Source: Lysobacter firmicutimachus (GTDB lineage Bacteria; Pseudomonadota; Gammaproteobacteria; Xanthomonadales; Xanthomonadaceae). Taken from it: a stretch of DNA of 64,000 nt. The translations under genes and the position numbers were made by a program. Where the stretch lies: NCBI RefSeq assembly GCF_037027445.1, contig NZ_JBANDL010000002.1, positions 3,782,001-3,846,000 of the forward strand. The letters run 5' to 3'. The notes below the pieces were generated by a model. That model made no database searches. It was not told where the DNA came from and was given only the letters and a program-made list of their open reading frames with translations. Below, one piece after another: positions 9,738 through 19,693 of this stretch. Within the stretch, counting starts at the first letter, position 1. The number at the start of each line of letters is the position of its first letter.

Positions 9738-10793
9738 ATGGCGACCACAGAAACGGCCTTTCCCATGACCCCCACCGCCCGCCCCGCGCCCGACCTCCGT
9801 CCGCATCCGTCCGCCGGCGTCTCCGACGCCAGCCTGGCCGCCAGCGGCCGGCGCGTGTTCGAGATCGAGGGTCGGGCGCTGGACGCGGTGGCCGAGCGCA
9901 TCGACGGCGATTTCGCCGCCGCCTGCCAGCTGATCTTGGCCGCGCAGGGCCGGGTGGTCTGCACCGGCATGGGCAAATCCGGCCACATCGCGCGCAAGAT
10001 CGCCGCGACCCTGGCTTCGACCGGCACCCCGGCCTTCTATGTCCACCCGGGCGAAGCCGGCCACGGCGACCTGGGCATGATCACCGACGCCGACGTGGTC
10101 CTGGCCTTGTCCTACTCGGGCGAAAGCGACGAAGTGCTGATGCTGCTGCCGGTGCTCAAGCGCCAGGGCAATCGCCTGATCGCCATGACCGGCCGCCCGC
10201 AGTCCACCCTGGCGCGCGAGTCCGACGTGCATCTGGACGTCAGCGTGCCGGTGGAAGCCTGCCCGCTGGATCTGGCGCCGACCTCCAGCACCACCGCGTC
10301 GCTGGCGATGGGCGACGCGATCGCGGTCGCCCTGCTCGACGCACGCGGCTTCACCGCCGACGATTTCGCCCGCTCGCACCCGGCCGGCGCGCTCGGGCGG
10401 CGCCTGCTGCTGCACATCACCGACATCATGCACGCCGGCGAAGACGTGCCGCGGGTGTCGGCCGACGCCAGCGTCAGCGAGGCCCTGGTCGAGATGAGCC
10501 ACAAGCGGCTGGGCATGACCGCGGTGGTCGATGCCGACGACCGCCTGATCGGCCTGTACACCGACGGCGACCTGCGCCGCACTCTCGACGACGCCGGCGT
10601 CGATCTGCGCTCGACCCGGATCGCCGAAGTCATGACCCGTTCGCCCAAGACCATCGGCGCCGACGCGCTCGCAGTCGAAGCCGCCCAGCTGATGGAAACC
10701 CACAAAATCAGCGGTCTGCTGGTCGTCGACACTGAACGCCGCGTGGTCGGCGCGCTGAATATTCACGACTTGTTGCGCGCTCGGGTGGTTTAA
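9738..10793 (+). CDS. kdsD: D-arabinose 5-phosphate isomerase (SIS + CBS domains)
   Basis: KdsD interconverts ribulose 5-phosphate and arabinose 5-phosphate, the first step towards Kdo for lipid A-core. The 351-aa protein has an N-terminal sugar-isomerase (SIS) domain with VVCTGMGKSGHIARKIAATLASTG, the GEAGHGDLGMI loop and SYSGESDEVL, followed by SSTTASLAMGDA, and then two CBS domains (TDIMHAGEDVPRVSADAS ... and IAEVMTRSPKTIGADALAVE). The N-terminus is about 25 residues longer than in E. coli; an internal ATG at 9765 (MTPTARPA) is an alternative start. It heads the kdsD-kdsC-lptCAB cluster; a GGGATT repeat intervenes before kdsC. Confidence 0.96.
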   Translation: MATTETAFPMTPTARPAPDLRPHPSAGVSDASLAASGRRVFEIEGRALDAVAERIDGDFAAACQLILAAQGRVVCTGMGKSGHIARKIAATLASTGTPAFYVHPGEAGHGDLGMITDADVVLALSYSGESDEVLMLLPVLKRQGNRLIAMTGRPQSTLARESDVHLDVSVPVEACPLDLAPTSSTTASLAMGDAIAVALLDARGFTADDFARSHPAGALGRRLLLHITDIMHAGEDVPRVSADASVSEALVEMSHKRLGMTAVVDADDRLIGLYTDGDLRRTLDDAGVDLRSTRIAEVMTRSPKTIGADALAVEAAQLMETHKISGLLVVDTERRVVGALNIHDLLRARVV

Positions 10794-10797
10794 CGAG

Positions 10798-10895
10798 CCG
10801 GGATTGGGGATTCGAGATTCGGGATTCGCACTAGCGCATCCTCGCTCGGTCCGCCTTTCCAGACTGCCAATCCCAAATCCCGAATCCCCATTCCC
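10798..10895. repeat. GGGATT-family intergenic inverted repeat, copy 3
   Basis: The left arm (10798-10828) begins 5 nt after the kdsD stop and the right arm (10864-10895) ends exactly at the base before the kdsC GTG. The arms are built of GGGATTN units and their complements with a spacer of about 35 nt. The element fills the whole kdsD-kdsC gap. Confidence 0.9.
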
Positions 10896-11444
10896 GTGCC
10901 CTACAGCCACCTCAACGACTACCCCGCCGAAATCCGCGAACGCGCGGCGCGCGTGCGCCTGGCTTGCTTCGACGTCGACGGCACGCTGACCGACGGGCGG
11001 CTGATCTACGACAGCGAAGGCCGCGAGTCGAAGTGCTTCCACGTGCAGGACGGCCAGGGCCTGGCGCTGTTGCGCCGGTTCGGCCTCGCGGTGCATTTCG
11101 TCACCGCGCGCGGCGGCGCGATCGCCGCCCAGCGCGCGGCCGAACTGGGCGCGAGCGCGCACGGCGATGTGGCCGACAAGCTGGCTTGCGTGCGCGAGAT
11201 CGCCGCCGGCCTGGGCCTGACGCTGGACCAGGTCGCCTTCATGGGCGACGACCTCGCCGACCTGCGCGTGCTGCCGCACGTGGGCCTGTCGGTGGCGCCG
11301 GCCAACGCCCACCCCTGGGTGCGCGAGCGCGTGCACTGGCGCACCGTCGCCCGCGGCGGCGAAGGCGCGGCGCGCGAGCTGTGCGATCTGTTGCTGGGCG
11401 CGCAAGGCCATGCCGAACAGGCACTGGCGGGGGCGCTGGGATGA
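10896..11444 (+). CDS. kdsC: 3-deoxy-D-manno-octulosonate 8-phosphate phosphatase
   Basis: KdsC dephosphorylates Kdo-8-phosphate. The 182-aa protein is a C0-type HAD phosphatase with the nucleophile motif FDVDGTLTDG, the RGGAIAAQRAAELG region and the acidic motif FMGDDLADL. The GTG start abuts the GGGATT repeat, so no Shine-Dalgarno is visible. The N-terminal MPYSHLNDYP is the expected family beginning, which supports the GTG. Translation may depend on the element or occur by another route. The stop overlaps the lptC ATG (ATGA). Confidence 0.96.
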   Translation: MPYSHLNDYPAEIRERAARVRLACFDVDGTLTDGRLIYDSEGRESKCFHVQDGQGLALLRRFGLAVHFVTARGGAIAAQRAAELGASAHGDVADKLACVREIAAGLGLTLDQVAFMGDDLADLRVLPHVGLSVAPANAHPWVRERVHWRTVARGGEGAARELCDLLLGAQGHAEQALAGALG

Positions 11445-12004
11445 GCTGGCGCGGGATGCTGATCCTGATCCTCATGGCGGCGGCCGCGCTCAGCGGCTGG
11501 GCGCTGTGGTCGCAGCGCGACAAGCCGCGCAGCGCCGGCGGCGACGCGCGCCCGGACTACGTGCTCAACGATTTCGAAGTGGTCGTGCTCGACAAACAGG
11601 GCAAGGAATCCTTCACCGTGCGCGCGCCCAAGCTGGAACGCGACCCGAATCAGAAGACCATGGACATCGCCACTCCGCTGTTCCTGGTGCCGGCGCGCGC
11701 CGGCGGCAACGGCGGGCCGTGGGAGGTGCGTTCGCAGCGCGGCTGGGTCAGCGCCGAGGGCGACGAAGTGCGCCTGCGCGGCCAGGTCAAGGCCGACAGC
11801 ACCAACGCCGACGGCAAGCCGATGAACATCGCCACCGAGGAGCTGAACGTGTTCCCCGACACCAACAAGGCCACCTCGGCCGTTCCGGTCAGGTTGGTTC
11901 AGCCCGGCACTATAATCACCGGCTCGGGACTGCAAGCCGATCTCGAAACCAAGAACGTCATCATCCCCAACGTCAAGGTCCGCTATGAAGCGAAAGCCCG
12001 CTAA
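11441..12004 (+). CDS. lptC: LPS export ABC transporter periplasmic protein LptC
   Basis: LptC is the bitopic inner-membrane subunit that receives LPS from LptB2FG and passes it to LptA. The 187-aa protein has one N-terminal transmembrane helix (MLILILMAAAALSGWALW) and a periplasmic beta-jellyroll with YVLNDFEVVVLDKQGKESF and LRGQVKAD...IATEELNVFPD. It overlaps kdsC by 4 nt and lptA by 20 nt, implying coupled translation. Confidence 0.94.
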   Translation: MSWRGMLILILMAAAALSGWALWSQRDKPRSAGGDARPDYVLNDFEVVVLDKQGKESFTVRAPKLERDPNQKTMDIATPLFLVPARAGGNGGPWEVRSQRGWVSAEGDEVRLRGQVKADSTNADGKPMNIATEELNVFPDTNKATSAVPVRLVQPGTIITGSGLQADLETKNVIIPNVKVRYEAKAR

Positions 12005-12511
12005 CTGGCCGGCGCTGTGCCTGGTCGCCCTCCTGCTGGCGCCGGCGGCCGCGCTCGCCCGCTCGTCGGACCGCAACCAACCCATGGATGCCGGCGCCGA
12101 CAGCAGCAATTGTTCGATCAGCAACGATTCCGGCCCTTGCGTGCTCACCGGCGACGTCAAGATCACCCAAGGCACGCTGATCATCAATGCCGCGAAGGCC
12201 GACATCAAGCGCGCCGGCGGCGAACCCAGCTTCGTCACCCTGACCGGCTCGCAGGCGACCCTGAAGCAGGAGCTCGACGACGGCTCGCCGTTCAACGGCC
12301 GCGCCAACAAGATCGAGTACGACATACCCAAGGACACCATCGTCCTGACCGGCAACGCCTACGTCGACAAGAACGGCGACACCATCAAGAGCGAGCGCAT
12401 CGTCTACAACTCCAAGACCGGCCAGGTCGAGAGCGGCGGCACCGGCGGCCGCGTCAACATGCGCCTGCAGCCCAAGAAAAAGACCGCCGAACCGGCCAAG
12501 GGAGGCGGCTG

Positions 12512-12512
<1 letters not shown>
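11985..12512 (+). CDS. lptA: LPS transport periplasmic protein LptA
   Basis: LptA forms the periplasmic bridge carrying LPS from LptC to LptD. The 175-aa protein has a signal peptide ([16 protein letters not shown]) and the OstA-like jellyroll: [53 protein letters not shown]. The C-terminus is Lys-rich ([12 protein letters not shown]). The start lies inside lptC and the stop shares a base with the lptB ATG. Confidence 0.95.
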
Positions 12513-13231
<719 letters not shown>

Positions 13232-13307
13232 CCTAGCGGTTGCCGGGCGCGAAACGACGCCCGAGGCGTGCGAACCGGCCTGACGCCAATCGCACCAGCC
13301 CAAGATC

Positions 13308-14726
13308 ATGAAGCCCCGCCTCCAAGCCGCACTCGGACAACAGCTGGTAATGACGCCGCAACTGCGGCAGGCGATCCGCCTGTTGCAATTGTCGGCCATG
13401 GAGCTGGAAGCCGAGCTGGCGACGGCGGTGGAGAGCAATCCCCTGCTCGATTGGACCGAACCTTCCGCCGGCGGCGAAGACGAGCCGCGTCCGGCCGCCG
13501 GCGCCGAAGACGGCGGCGAAGCGCCGACGCCCGAGCCGGAATGGACCATGGACGACGGCGAGACCTGGTATGAACGGGTCGGCCCGGCCGACAGCGACGA
13601 CGAAACCCCGGCCGCCGAGCAGGTCGCCAACGCCGAGACCCTGCAGGACCACCTGCTGTGGCAGCTGCACTTGAGTCCGCTGTCGCCGCGCGACCGCAGC
13701 ATCGGCGTGGCCCTGATCGAGGCCATCGACGACGACGGCTACCTGCGCGAGCCGATGGACTCCCTCGTCGCCTCGCTCGCGGCGGAGCTGAATCCGCCTC
13801 CGGGCGAGGACGAAGTGGTCACTGTGTTGCATCAGGTGCAGCGCTTCGATCCGGTCGGCACCGGCGCGCGCTCCCTGGCCGAATGCCTGAACCTGCAACT
13901 CAGCACATTGTCCGACGACACCCCGGGCAAGGCCCTGGCCCAGCAGATCGCCCATGGTCCGCTGGAGCGCCTGCCGCGCATCGGCCCGGCCGGCATCGCC
14001 GCCGAACTCAAGCTCGACGTCGCCGACGTCGAAGTGGCCGTGCAGTTGCTGCGCTCGCTGGACCCGCGGCCGGGTTCGCAGATGGGCGCGATCTCCAGCG
14101 ATACCTACGTCACTCCGGACGTGGTGATCTGGCGCCAGAACGGCCTGTGGCGGGTCGCCCTGGCCGAATCGATGCGGCCGCGGATCAGCATCCACCGCGG
14201 CTACGAGAGCATGATCCGCCACGCCAGCGCGTCCGACGCCAGCTACCTGCGCGGCCATCTGCAGGAAGCGCGCTGGCTGCTCAAGAGCCTGGAAGCGCGC
14301 GGCGACACCTTGCTCAAGGTGGCCCGCTGCCTGCTCAAGCAACAGGCCGGCTTCCTCGAATTCGGCGACAGCGCGCTGCGCCCGCTGACCCTGCGCGAGG
14401 TCGCCAACGAAGTCGGACTGCACGAATCCACGGTCTCGCGCGCGATCGCGCGCAAGTACGCGCGCACCCCGCGCGGGACCCTGCCGCTGCGCGCGTTCTT
14501 CGCTTCCGGCATCGACACCGGCGCCGGCGGCGAAGCCTCCAGCACCGCGATCCAGGCCATGATCCGGCGCCTGATCGAGGCCGAGAATCCGCGCAAACCC
14601 TTGTCCGACGCGCGCCTGGCCGAAACCCTCAAAGCCACCGGCGTACCGGTGGCCCGGCGCACCGTGGCCAAGTACCGCGAGGCGATGAGCATCCCGTCCT
14701 CGCAGGACCGGGTCCGGATCGGCTAG
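13308..14726 (+). CDS. rpoN: RNA polymerase sigma-54 factor
   Basis: RpoN directs transcription from -24/-12 promoters with AAA+ activators. The 472-aa protein contains region I (Gln- and Leu-rich: QQLVMTPQLRQAIRLLQLSAMELEAEL), the acidic region II (about residues 50-110), the core-binding domain and the C-terminal DNA-binding domain with the HTH (LREVANEVGLHESTVSRAIARKY, shown here only in part) and the RpoN box ARRTVAKYREAM. It follows lptB and precedes hpf and ptsN, the standard proteobacterial order. Confidence 0.98.
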   Translation: MKPRLQAALGQQLVMTPQLRQAIRLLQLSAMELEAELATAVESNPLLDWTEPSAGGEDEPRPAAGAEDGGEAPTPEPEWTMDDGETWYERVGPADSDDETPAAEQVANAETLQDHLLWQLHLSPLSPRDRSIGVALIEAIDDDGYLREPMDSLVASLAAELNPPPGEDEVVTVLHQVQRFDPVGTGARSLAECLNLQLSTLSDDTPGKALAQQIAHGPLERLPRIGPAGIAAELKLDVADVEVAVQLLRSLDPRPGSQMGAISSDTYVTPDVVIWRQNGLWRVALAESMRPRISIHRGYESMIRHASASDASYLRGHLQEARWLLKSLEARGDTLLKVARCLLKQQAGFLEFGDSALRPLTLREVANEVGLHESTVSRAIARKYARTPRGTLPLRAFFASGIDTGAGGEASSTAIQAMIRRLIEAENPRKPLSDARLAETLKATGVPVARRTVAKYREAMSIPSSQDRVRIG

Positions 14727-14816
14727 ACCGGCCGGGCCGCCACACCCGGCAAACCCGCCGCGTTCGAAAAAACCCTTGCGAATCAATCGCCCGGCCCCGG
14801 CTACGACCAAGGTGCT

Positions 14817-14831
14817 AGGCCGGCCCCTTGC
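14817..14831 (+). promoter_or_regulatory. Weak candidate sigma-54 (-24/-12) site upstream of hpf
   Basis: AGGCCG-GCCCC-TTGC has GG and GC at the correct 12-nt spacing of the sigma-54 consensus, but the first base and the two bases after GGC deviate. Being just downstream of rpoN it could reflect autoregulation; the match is only partial. Confidence 0.25.
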
Positions 14832-14860
14832 GCCTGCGGCTCAGAGTGAGATGCTGGACA

Positions 14861-14908
14861 CCCTGGCTCCGGCCAGGGCGTGAGCCAGGCTCCGGAGCGA
14901 TCGCTCCG
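14861..14908 (+). promoter_or_regulatory. Structured leader of hpf: hairpin plus 16-bp palindrome
   Basis: CCCTGGC-TCCG-GCCAGGG (14861-14878) forms a hairpin, and CGGAGCGATCGCTCCG (14893-14908) is a perfect palindrome. Both lie between rpoN and the hpf Shine-Dalgarno (AAGGAGGT at 14949-14956). They may be an rpoN terminator or attenuator, or a regulator site. Confidence 0.4.
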
Positions 14909-14961
14909 CGATCCGATCCTGAGCCTGTCTGCATTCATCCGCGACGTGAAGGAGGTCCCCG

Positions 14962-15288
14962 ATGCGCATCGAAACCTACGGCCAGCAGATCGAAGTCACC
15001 AACGCTCTGCGCGATTACGTGGAAAGCAAGCTGGCCCGTCTGCAACGCCATTACGACCAACCCTTCGACGTGCGTACCCAGCTCAGTCTGGACAAGCCCG
15101 ACCACCGGGCCGAGGCCACCGTTTCGCTCGCCGGCCGCACCCTGCATTGCGATGCCGCCGCGATCGACATGTACGCCGCGATCGATCTGCTCGCCGACAA
15201 GCTCGACCGCCTGCTGATGAAGCACAAGAGCAAGCTGGTCGATCACCATCGCGGCGAAAGCCTGGCCCGCAACGGCGAACTCGCCTGA
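14962..15288 (+). CDS. hpf: Ribosome hibernation-promoting factor, short form (HPF/RaiA family)
   Basis: HPF binds the 30S decoding region and promotes 100S ribosome dimers in stationary phase. The 108-aa protein has the S30AE fold: MRIETYGQQIEVTNALRDYVESKL, the beta strand before AEATVSLAGRTL and the terminal basic helix DLLADKLDRLLMKHKSKL. A very strong Shine-Dalgarno (AAGGAGGT) lies 5 nt before the ATG. The gene sits between rpoN and ptsN as in most gammaproteobacteria. Confidence 0.95.
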   Translation: MRIETYGQQIEVTNALRDYVESKLARLQRHYDQPFDVRTQLSLDKPDHRAEATVSLAGRTLHCDAAAIDMYAAIDLLADKLDRLLMKHKSKLVDHHRGESLARNGELA

Positions 15289-15343
15289 GCCCGTAACCGC
15301 TTCGCCACAGGCAACGCTTACCGCGTCACCCATCCACGCCGTC

Positions 15344-15808
15344 ATGCCGCTTTACGATTTGCTGAGCGCGCAGCGGGTCGCGATCCTCGACCGAACCGGC
15401 GATCGCGATGCCGTGCTCGACCGGGCCGCGCACCTGCTCGCCGACGGCCACGCCTCCGCCGCGCTCGCCCTGCGCACCAGCCTGGGCGAGCGCGAGCGGC
15501 TCGCCAGCACCGCGATCGGCCACGGCGTGGCCATCCCGCACGCACGCACCGCCCTGGTCGAGACCAGCCGCGCCGCGTTCCTGCGCCTGGACGCACCGGT
15601 CGATTTCGCCGCCGCCGACGGGCAGCCGGTCGACCTGGTACTGGCGATGGCCATTCCCGAGCATCATGTCCAACAGCATCTGCTGTTGTTGGCCGAGCTC
15701 GCCGAGCGCTTCGCCGACGCCGGTTTTCGCGAACGCCTGCGCCACGCGGCCGGGCAAGCGGAGCTGGCCGGCTGCCTGCTCGATTACTGCCGGCGCAGCG
15801 CGGCCTGA
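15344..15808 (+). CDS. ptsN: Nitrogen-regulatory PTS enzyme IIA
   Basis: EIIA-Ntr is a phosphoacceptor that couples carbon/nitrogen status to targets such as potassium transport and sensor kinases. The 154-aa protein has the family motif [15 protein letters not shown] with the phosphorylatable His66. Length and position after rpoN-hpf are canonical. Phosphate would come from the HPr and EI encoded 4 kb downstream. Confidence 0.95.
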   Translation: MPLYDLLSAQRVAILDRTGDRDAVLDRAAHLLADGHASAALALRTSLGERERLASTAIGHGVAIPHARTALVETSRAAFLRLDAPVDFAAADGQPVDLVLAMAIPEHHVQQHLLLLAELAERFADAGFRERLRHAAGQAELAGCLLDYCRRSAA

Positions 15809-15888
15809 GCCTCCCGCGCACGGTTGCGGCATCGGTCGCGCCGCGTCCGTGACCGCGGTCGGGCTGCGACACGGCCGCGCTTTGCTCG

Positions 15889-15894
15889 TACACT
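15889..15894 (+). promoter_or_regulatory. -10-like hexamer (TACACT) directly before hprK
   Basis: TACACT lies 8 nt before the hprK ATG, which would place transcription initiation within 1-2 nt of the start codon (leaderless). Confidence 0.3.
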
Positions 15895-15902
15895 GCCGCC
15901 CC

Positions 15903-16853
15903 ATGAGCAAGAGCATCCGCGCAGGCGATCTGTTCGAACAACAGCGCGACCGACTCGGCCTGCGCTGGATCGCCGGCCAGCGCGGCGACGCGCGCGTGGT
16001 CGAAGCGGTCAACACGGTGGCCCGGCGGCCTTCGCTGGCCGGGTATCTCAACGCGATCTACCCGAACAAGGTGCAGATCCTCGGCACCGAGGAACTGACC
16101 TGGCTCGACGGCCTGGACTCGCGGCTGCGCTGGGAAACCATCGAGAAGATCATCCAGTTCCGCCCGCTGGCGCTGGTGATCAGCAAGGACCAGCCCTGCC
16201 CCGAAGACCTGCGCCTGGCCGCGGAGGAAAGCGACACCCCGCTGTGGGTCTCGCCGCGGCGCGGCCACGAGTTGCTCAACCATCTGCAATACCATCTGGC
16301 CCGCGCGCTGGCGCCGCAGATCACCCTGCACGGGGTGTTCATGGAGATCTATTCGATCGGCGTGCTGATCACCGGCGAATCCGGCTCGGGCAAGAGCGAG
16401 CTGGCGCTGGAGCTGGTCACCCGCGGCCATCGCCTGGTCGCCGACGACGCCCCGGAATTCACCCAGATCGCGCCGGACGTGCTCGACGGCACCTGCCCGG
16501 ACATGCTGCAGGACCTGCTGGAAGTGCGCGGCCTGGGGGTGCTCAACATCCGCCAGATGTTCGGCGACACCGCGGTCAAGAACAACAAGTACCTGCGCCT
16601 GATCGTGCACCTGACCCGGCCGATGAGCGAGCCGCAGCCGTCCGGCATCGAACGCTTGACCGGCGACACCGGCATCCGCCGGGTGCTCGACCTGGACGTG
16701 CCGATGATCACCCTGCCGGTCATGCCCGGCCGCAACCTCGCCGTGCTCACCGAAGCGGCGACGCGCTTGCACAGCCTGCGCATGAAGGGCCTGGACCCGG
16801 CCGCGGCGTTCATCGCCCGGCACAGCAATTTCCTGGAGCGTGGCGAATCGTGA
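15903..16853 (+). CDS. hprK: HPr kinase/phosphorylase
   Basis: HprK phosphorylates and dephosphorylates HPr on Ser46, separate from the EI-dependent His15 site. The 316-aa protein has His143 in TLHGV, the P-loop GESGSGKS (158-165), the DDAPEF region and the signature [16 protein letters not shown]. In proteobacteria it occurs in lineages with a regulatory PTS. It follows ptsN and overlaps rapZ by 4 nt (GTGA), so the two are coupled. Confidence 0.97.
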   Translation: MSKSIRAGDLFEQQRDRLGLRWIAGQRGDARVVEAVNTVARRPSLAGYLNAIYPNKVQILGTEELTWLDGLDSRLRWETIEKIIQFRPLALVISKDQPCPEDLRLAAEESDTPLWVSPRRGHELLNHLQYHLARALAPQITLHGVFMEIYSIGVLITGESGSGKSELALELVTRGHRLVADDAPEFTQIAPDVLDGTCPDMLQDLLEVRGLGVLNIRQMFGDTAVKNNKYLRLIVHLTRPMSEPQPSGIERLTGDTGIRRVLDLDVPMITLPVMPGRNLAVLTEAATRLHSLRMKGLDPAAAFIARHSNFLERGES

Positions 16854-17767
16854 GCCCCGAGGTCGAATCCAACCCCGCCGCGGACGCGCCGGAACCGAGT
16901 CTGTTCACCCTGGTCATCGTCAGCGGCATGTCCGGCTCGGGCAAGTCGGTGGCGCTGCATACGCTCGAAGACTTGGGCTTCTACTGCGTCGACAACCTGC
17001 CTGCCGAGTTGCTGCCGCAGTTCGTGCAGAACGTGATCCGCGCCGAAGACGACATGCCGACCAAGCTCGCGGTCAGCATCGACGTGCGCAACCGCCACAG
17101 CGACCTGGCCAACATCCCCGAATGGCTGTCGGCGGTGGGCGCGCTCGGCGCCGACCCGCGCCTGGTGTTCTTCGAATCCGGCGACGCGGTCCTGCTCAAA
17201 CGCTATGCCGACACCCGCCGGCGCCATCCGCTGAGCCAGTTCGGCCTGGCCCTGGCCGACGCGATTTCGCTCGAACGCCAGGTGCTCAAGCCGCTGCGCC
17301 AGATCGCCGACACGGTGATCGATACCAGCGAGTTCAACATCCACCAGCTGCGCCGCCACGTCATCACCGAGTTCGGCCTCGGCAGCGACGCGGGCATGTC
17401 GCTGCTGTTCGAATCCTTCGCCTACCGGCGCGGCGTGCCGGCCGATGCCGACTTCGTATTCGACGCGCGCGGCCTGCCCAATCCGCACTGGAATCCGGCG
17501 CTGCGACCGCTGTCCGGCCGCGACGGCGGAGTGCGCGAGTACTTGGAGGCGCAGGAGGACGTGAACCTCTACGTTTCCCAGATCAGCCAGTTCCTCGACA
17601 CCTGGCTGCCGCGACTGCAGGCCGACAGCACCCGCAGCTACGCCACCGTCGCCTTCGGCTGCACCGGCGGCCGCCATCGCTCGGTGTACCTGGCCGAACG
17701 CATGGCCGAGCACGCGCGCTTGCGCGGCTGGAACGAAGTGGCCGTGCACCATCGCGAACTCGACTGA
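16850..17767 (+). CDS. rapZ: RNase adapter protein RapZ
   Basis: RapZ is a P-loop protein that binds small RNAs and recruits RNase E, controlling GlmS in E. coli. The 305-aa protein has Walker A GMSGSGKS (about residues 26-33), [13 protein letters not shown], the VFFES segment and the C-terminal domain ending [17 protein letters not shown], which holds the RNA-binding face. It starts with GTG overlapping the hprK stop. The N-terminus has about 18 extra acidic and Pro residues. Confidence 0.96.
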   Translation: MSPEVESNPAADAPEPSLFTLVIVSGMSGSGKSVALHTLEDLGFYCVDNLPAELLPQFVQNVIRAEDDMPTKLAVSIDVRNRHSDLANIPEWLSAVGALGADPRLVFFESGDAVLLKRYADTRRRHPLSQFGLALADAISLERQVLKPLRQIADTVIDTSEFNIHQLRRHVITEFGLGSDAGMSLLFESFAYRRGVPADADFVFDARGLPNPHWNPALRPLSGRDGGVREYLEAQEDVNLYVSQISQFLDTWLPRLQADSTRSYATVAFGCTGGRHRSVYLAERMAEHARLRGWNEVAVHHRELD

Positions 17768-17929
17768 GCCGCGTCGGCCTGAACGCGCTCTGAGCCGATA
17801 CCGGAACGGCGTCATGCGCTCACGAAATTTTCGCGCCTTTGTGGCGCGACGCTTGCACCCGCGCACGTAGCGTCGAATCGCGCCGGTGCCCTCGCGCCGG
17901 CGCGTCCGTCCCGCTACGGAGCCGCGAGC

Positions 17930-18289
17930 ATGAACGCCCTTCTTCCGATCCGCCGCTGCGCGCCGCTGTTGCTCGGCCTGAGCGCACTGGCCCTGGCCCC
18001 GGCCGTCGTCGCCCAGGAACGCACGCCGCCGGCCCACGAAATGCAACGCACCGAGCCGCCGGTCAACGACCAGCGCGGCGACGCGCGGCGGCCGCCGCCG
18101 GTCGACACCGCGGTGCCGCCGGCCTTCGCCGAGGTCGACAGCAACGGCGACGGCGCGATCAGCCGCGATGAAGCGGCGCTGGATGCCCGCTTGGCGGCGA
18201 ACTTCTCCAGCCACGACCTCGATGGCGACGGCCGCCTGTCGATCGCCGAATTCCAGGCCGGCCACGGCCAACGCAGCGGCGACAAGTAA
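17930..18289 (+). CDS. Exported EF-hand calcium-binding protein
   Basis: A 119-aa protein with a signal peptide (LLLGLSALALAPAVVAQ) and two canonical EF-hand loops, DSNGDGAISRDE (70-81) and DLDGDGRLSIAE (96-107), each with Asp at position 1 and Glu at position 12. This makes a periplasmic calcium-binding protein of unknown role likely. The 160-bp upstream gap has a hairpin TCGCGCC-TTTGT-GGCGCGA (17831-17849). It lies in the middle of the PTS cluster without an evident functional link. Confidence 0.85.
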   Translation: MNALLPIRRCAPLLLGLSALALAPAVVAQERTPPAHEMQRTEPPVNDQRGDARRPPPVDTAVPPAFAEVDSNGDGAISRDEAALDARLAANFSSHDLDGDGRLSIAEFQAGHGQRSGDK

Positions 18290-18428
18290 GCCGCGCCCGA
18301 CGCGCCCCGCTCGCCGCCGCGCGGCGTTTGCCCTGTTGGGACGCATGCGGTCGAAGCTACTTCGGCCGCGGCCGCCGCCCGGCCTCCATCGCCAACCCGC
18401 GAACTCGTCCGCGAACAAGGAGCCTGCC

Positions 18429-18767
18429 ATGATCCCCGTCCCCCGTCGTCCGACCCCATACCGCCTGGCCGTCGCACTCGGCGCCCTGCTGGGCGCCGCC
18501 GCGCTCAGCGCCTGCCAGCGTCCGGAACCGACACCGCCGGCCGAGCCGGCGGCGACCGCACCGGCGTCCACCGAGCCGGCCGCACCGCCGGCCGCCCCGA
18601 ACGCAGCGACCGGCGACGCCACCGCGCCCGCGCAGTTGCCGCCGCCGGCCGAAACCCCGCCCAGCGACGCACCGCCCAGCGACACGCCGCCGGCCGTGCC
18701 GACCCCGACCGATCCGAGCACCCCGCCGCCTCCGGCGGAAGACAAATCCGCGCCGCCTCAGACCTGA
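18429..18767 (+). CDS. Small Pro/Ala-rich lipoprotein
   Basis: A 112-aa protein with an AAGGAG Shine-Dalgarno, a signal peptide and the lipobox LSAC (LGAAALSAC, lipidated Cys about residue 29). The mature part is low-complexity Pro/Ala/Glu/Thr sequence with PPSDTPPAVP-like repeats. It is probably a disordered lipid-anchored protein. No domain is recognisable, and coding is supported by the lipobox and ribosome-binding site. Confidence 0.72.
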   Translation: MIPVPRRPTPYRLAVALGALLGAAALSACQRPEPTPPAEPAATAPASTEPAAPPAAPNAATGDATAPAQLPPPAETPPSDAPPSDTPPAVPTPTDPSTPPPPAEDKSAPPQT

Positions 18768-18940
18768 GCGCGACGCGTCGGGGCAGGCCGCGATCGCCTC
18801 CCCGACGATGCCGCGACCGGCTCCGTGCCGGCCGCGGCACAGGCCCCGGCCGTGGGATTGGCCGCGGTTCGGCGCAGCTCGCCGCCGCTCGCCGCATTTG
18901 GCGCTTCCGGCCTGTCACCCCGCTCTGCTAAGTTGACGCC

Positions 18941-19333
18941 ATGTCCGTAGGCGTCCTTCTCATCACTCACACCGGTATCGGCAGCGCGCTCGTCGCGGTG
19001 GCCAACCGTTTGCTCAATCCCCTGCCGCTGCGCACCGAGGCCTTCGAAGTGCCGTTCGACGCCGATCTGGACGCGCTGCTGCCGCAGGCCAGTGCGGCCC
19101 TGCGCCGGGTCGACGACGGCGATGGCGTGCTGGTGCTGACCGACTTGTACGGCGCTTCGCCGAGCAACCTGGCTGCGCGCGTGGCCCACCTCGGCACGCC
19201 GGTGCGGCGGGTCTCGGCCTTGAACCTGCCGATGTTGCTGCGGGTGATGAACTACGCCGAACTCGAACTCGACCAACTGCCGGTGATCGCCGCCGCCGGC
19301 GCCCGCAACGGCGTCATCCAGGACGATGCCTGA
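18941..19333 (+). CDS. PTS mannose-type EIIA domain protein
   Basis: A 130-aa single-domain EIIA of the mannose/sorbose family. The phosphoacceptor is His10 in LLITHTGIG, and VLVLTDLYGASPSNLA is the conserved second loop. No EIIB or EIIC is present anywhere nearby, so it is likely a regulatory phosphoacceptor in this incomplete PTS, fed by HPr from the next gene. A -10-like TAAGTT lies 6 nt before the ATG. Confidence 0.93.
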   Translation: MSVGVLLITHTGIGSALVAVANRLLNPLPLRTEAFEVPFDADLDALLPQASAALRRVDDGDGVLVLTDLYGASPSNLAARVAHLGTPVRRVSALNLPMLLRVMNYAELELDQLPVIAAAGARNGVIQDDA

Positions 19334-19413
19334 CCGCATGACGCACCCCGCATTTCCGCTTACGACATCCCCCGTTTCGAACATCGCGTTGACCATTGCC
19401 TGAGGACCCCGAC

Positions 19414-19683
19414 ATGATCGAACGCGAACTCACCGTTTCCAATCGTCTCGGCCTGCACGCCCGCGCCACCGCCAAGCTGGTGCAGGTGCTGTCGGCCTTC
19501 CGCAGCAACGCCACGCTCACCGCCAAGGGCCGCGAGGTCAACGCCAAGAGCATCATGGGCGTGATGCTCTTGGCCGCCGGGCAAGGCACTCCGGTCAAAT
19601 TGCGGGTCGAGGGCGAGGACGAAGCCCACGCGGCCGACGCCGTGATCGCCCTGTTCGACCGCCGTTTCGACGAAGACAGCTGA
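19414..19683 (+). CDS. ptsH: Phosphocarrier protein HPr
   Basis: An 89-aa HPr with His15 in NRLGLHARATA (phosphorylated by EI) and Ser46 in KSIMGVM (target of HprK), so both modification sites are intact. It lies 80 bp after the EIIA gene and 10 bp before ptsI, forming the EIIA-HPr-EI operon. Confidence 0.97.
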   Translation: MIERELTVSNRLGLHARATAKLVQVLSAFRSNATLTAKGREVNAKSIMGVMLLAAGQGTPVKLRVEGEDEAHAADAVIALFDRRFDEDS

Positions 19684-19693
19684 GGAGGCGCGG

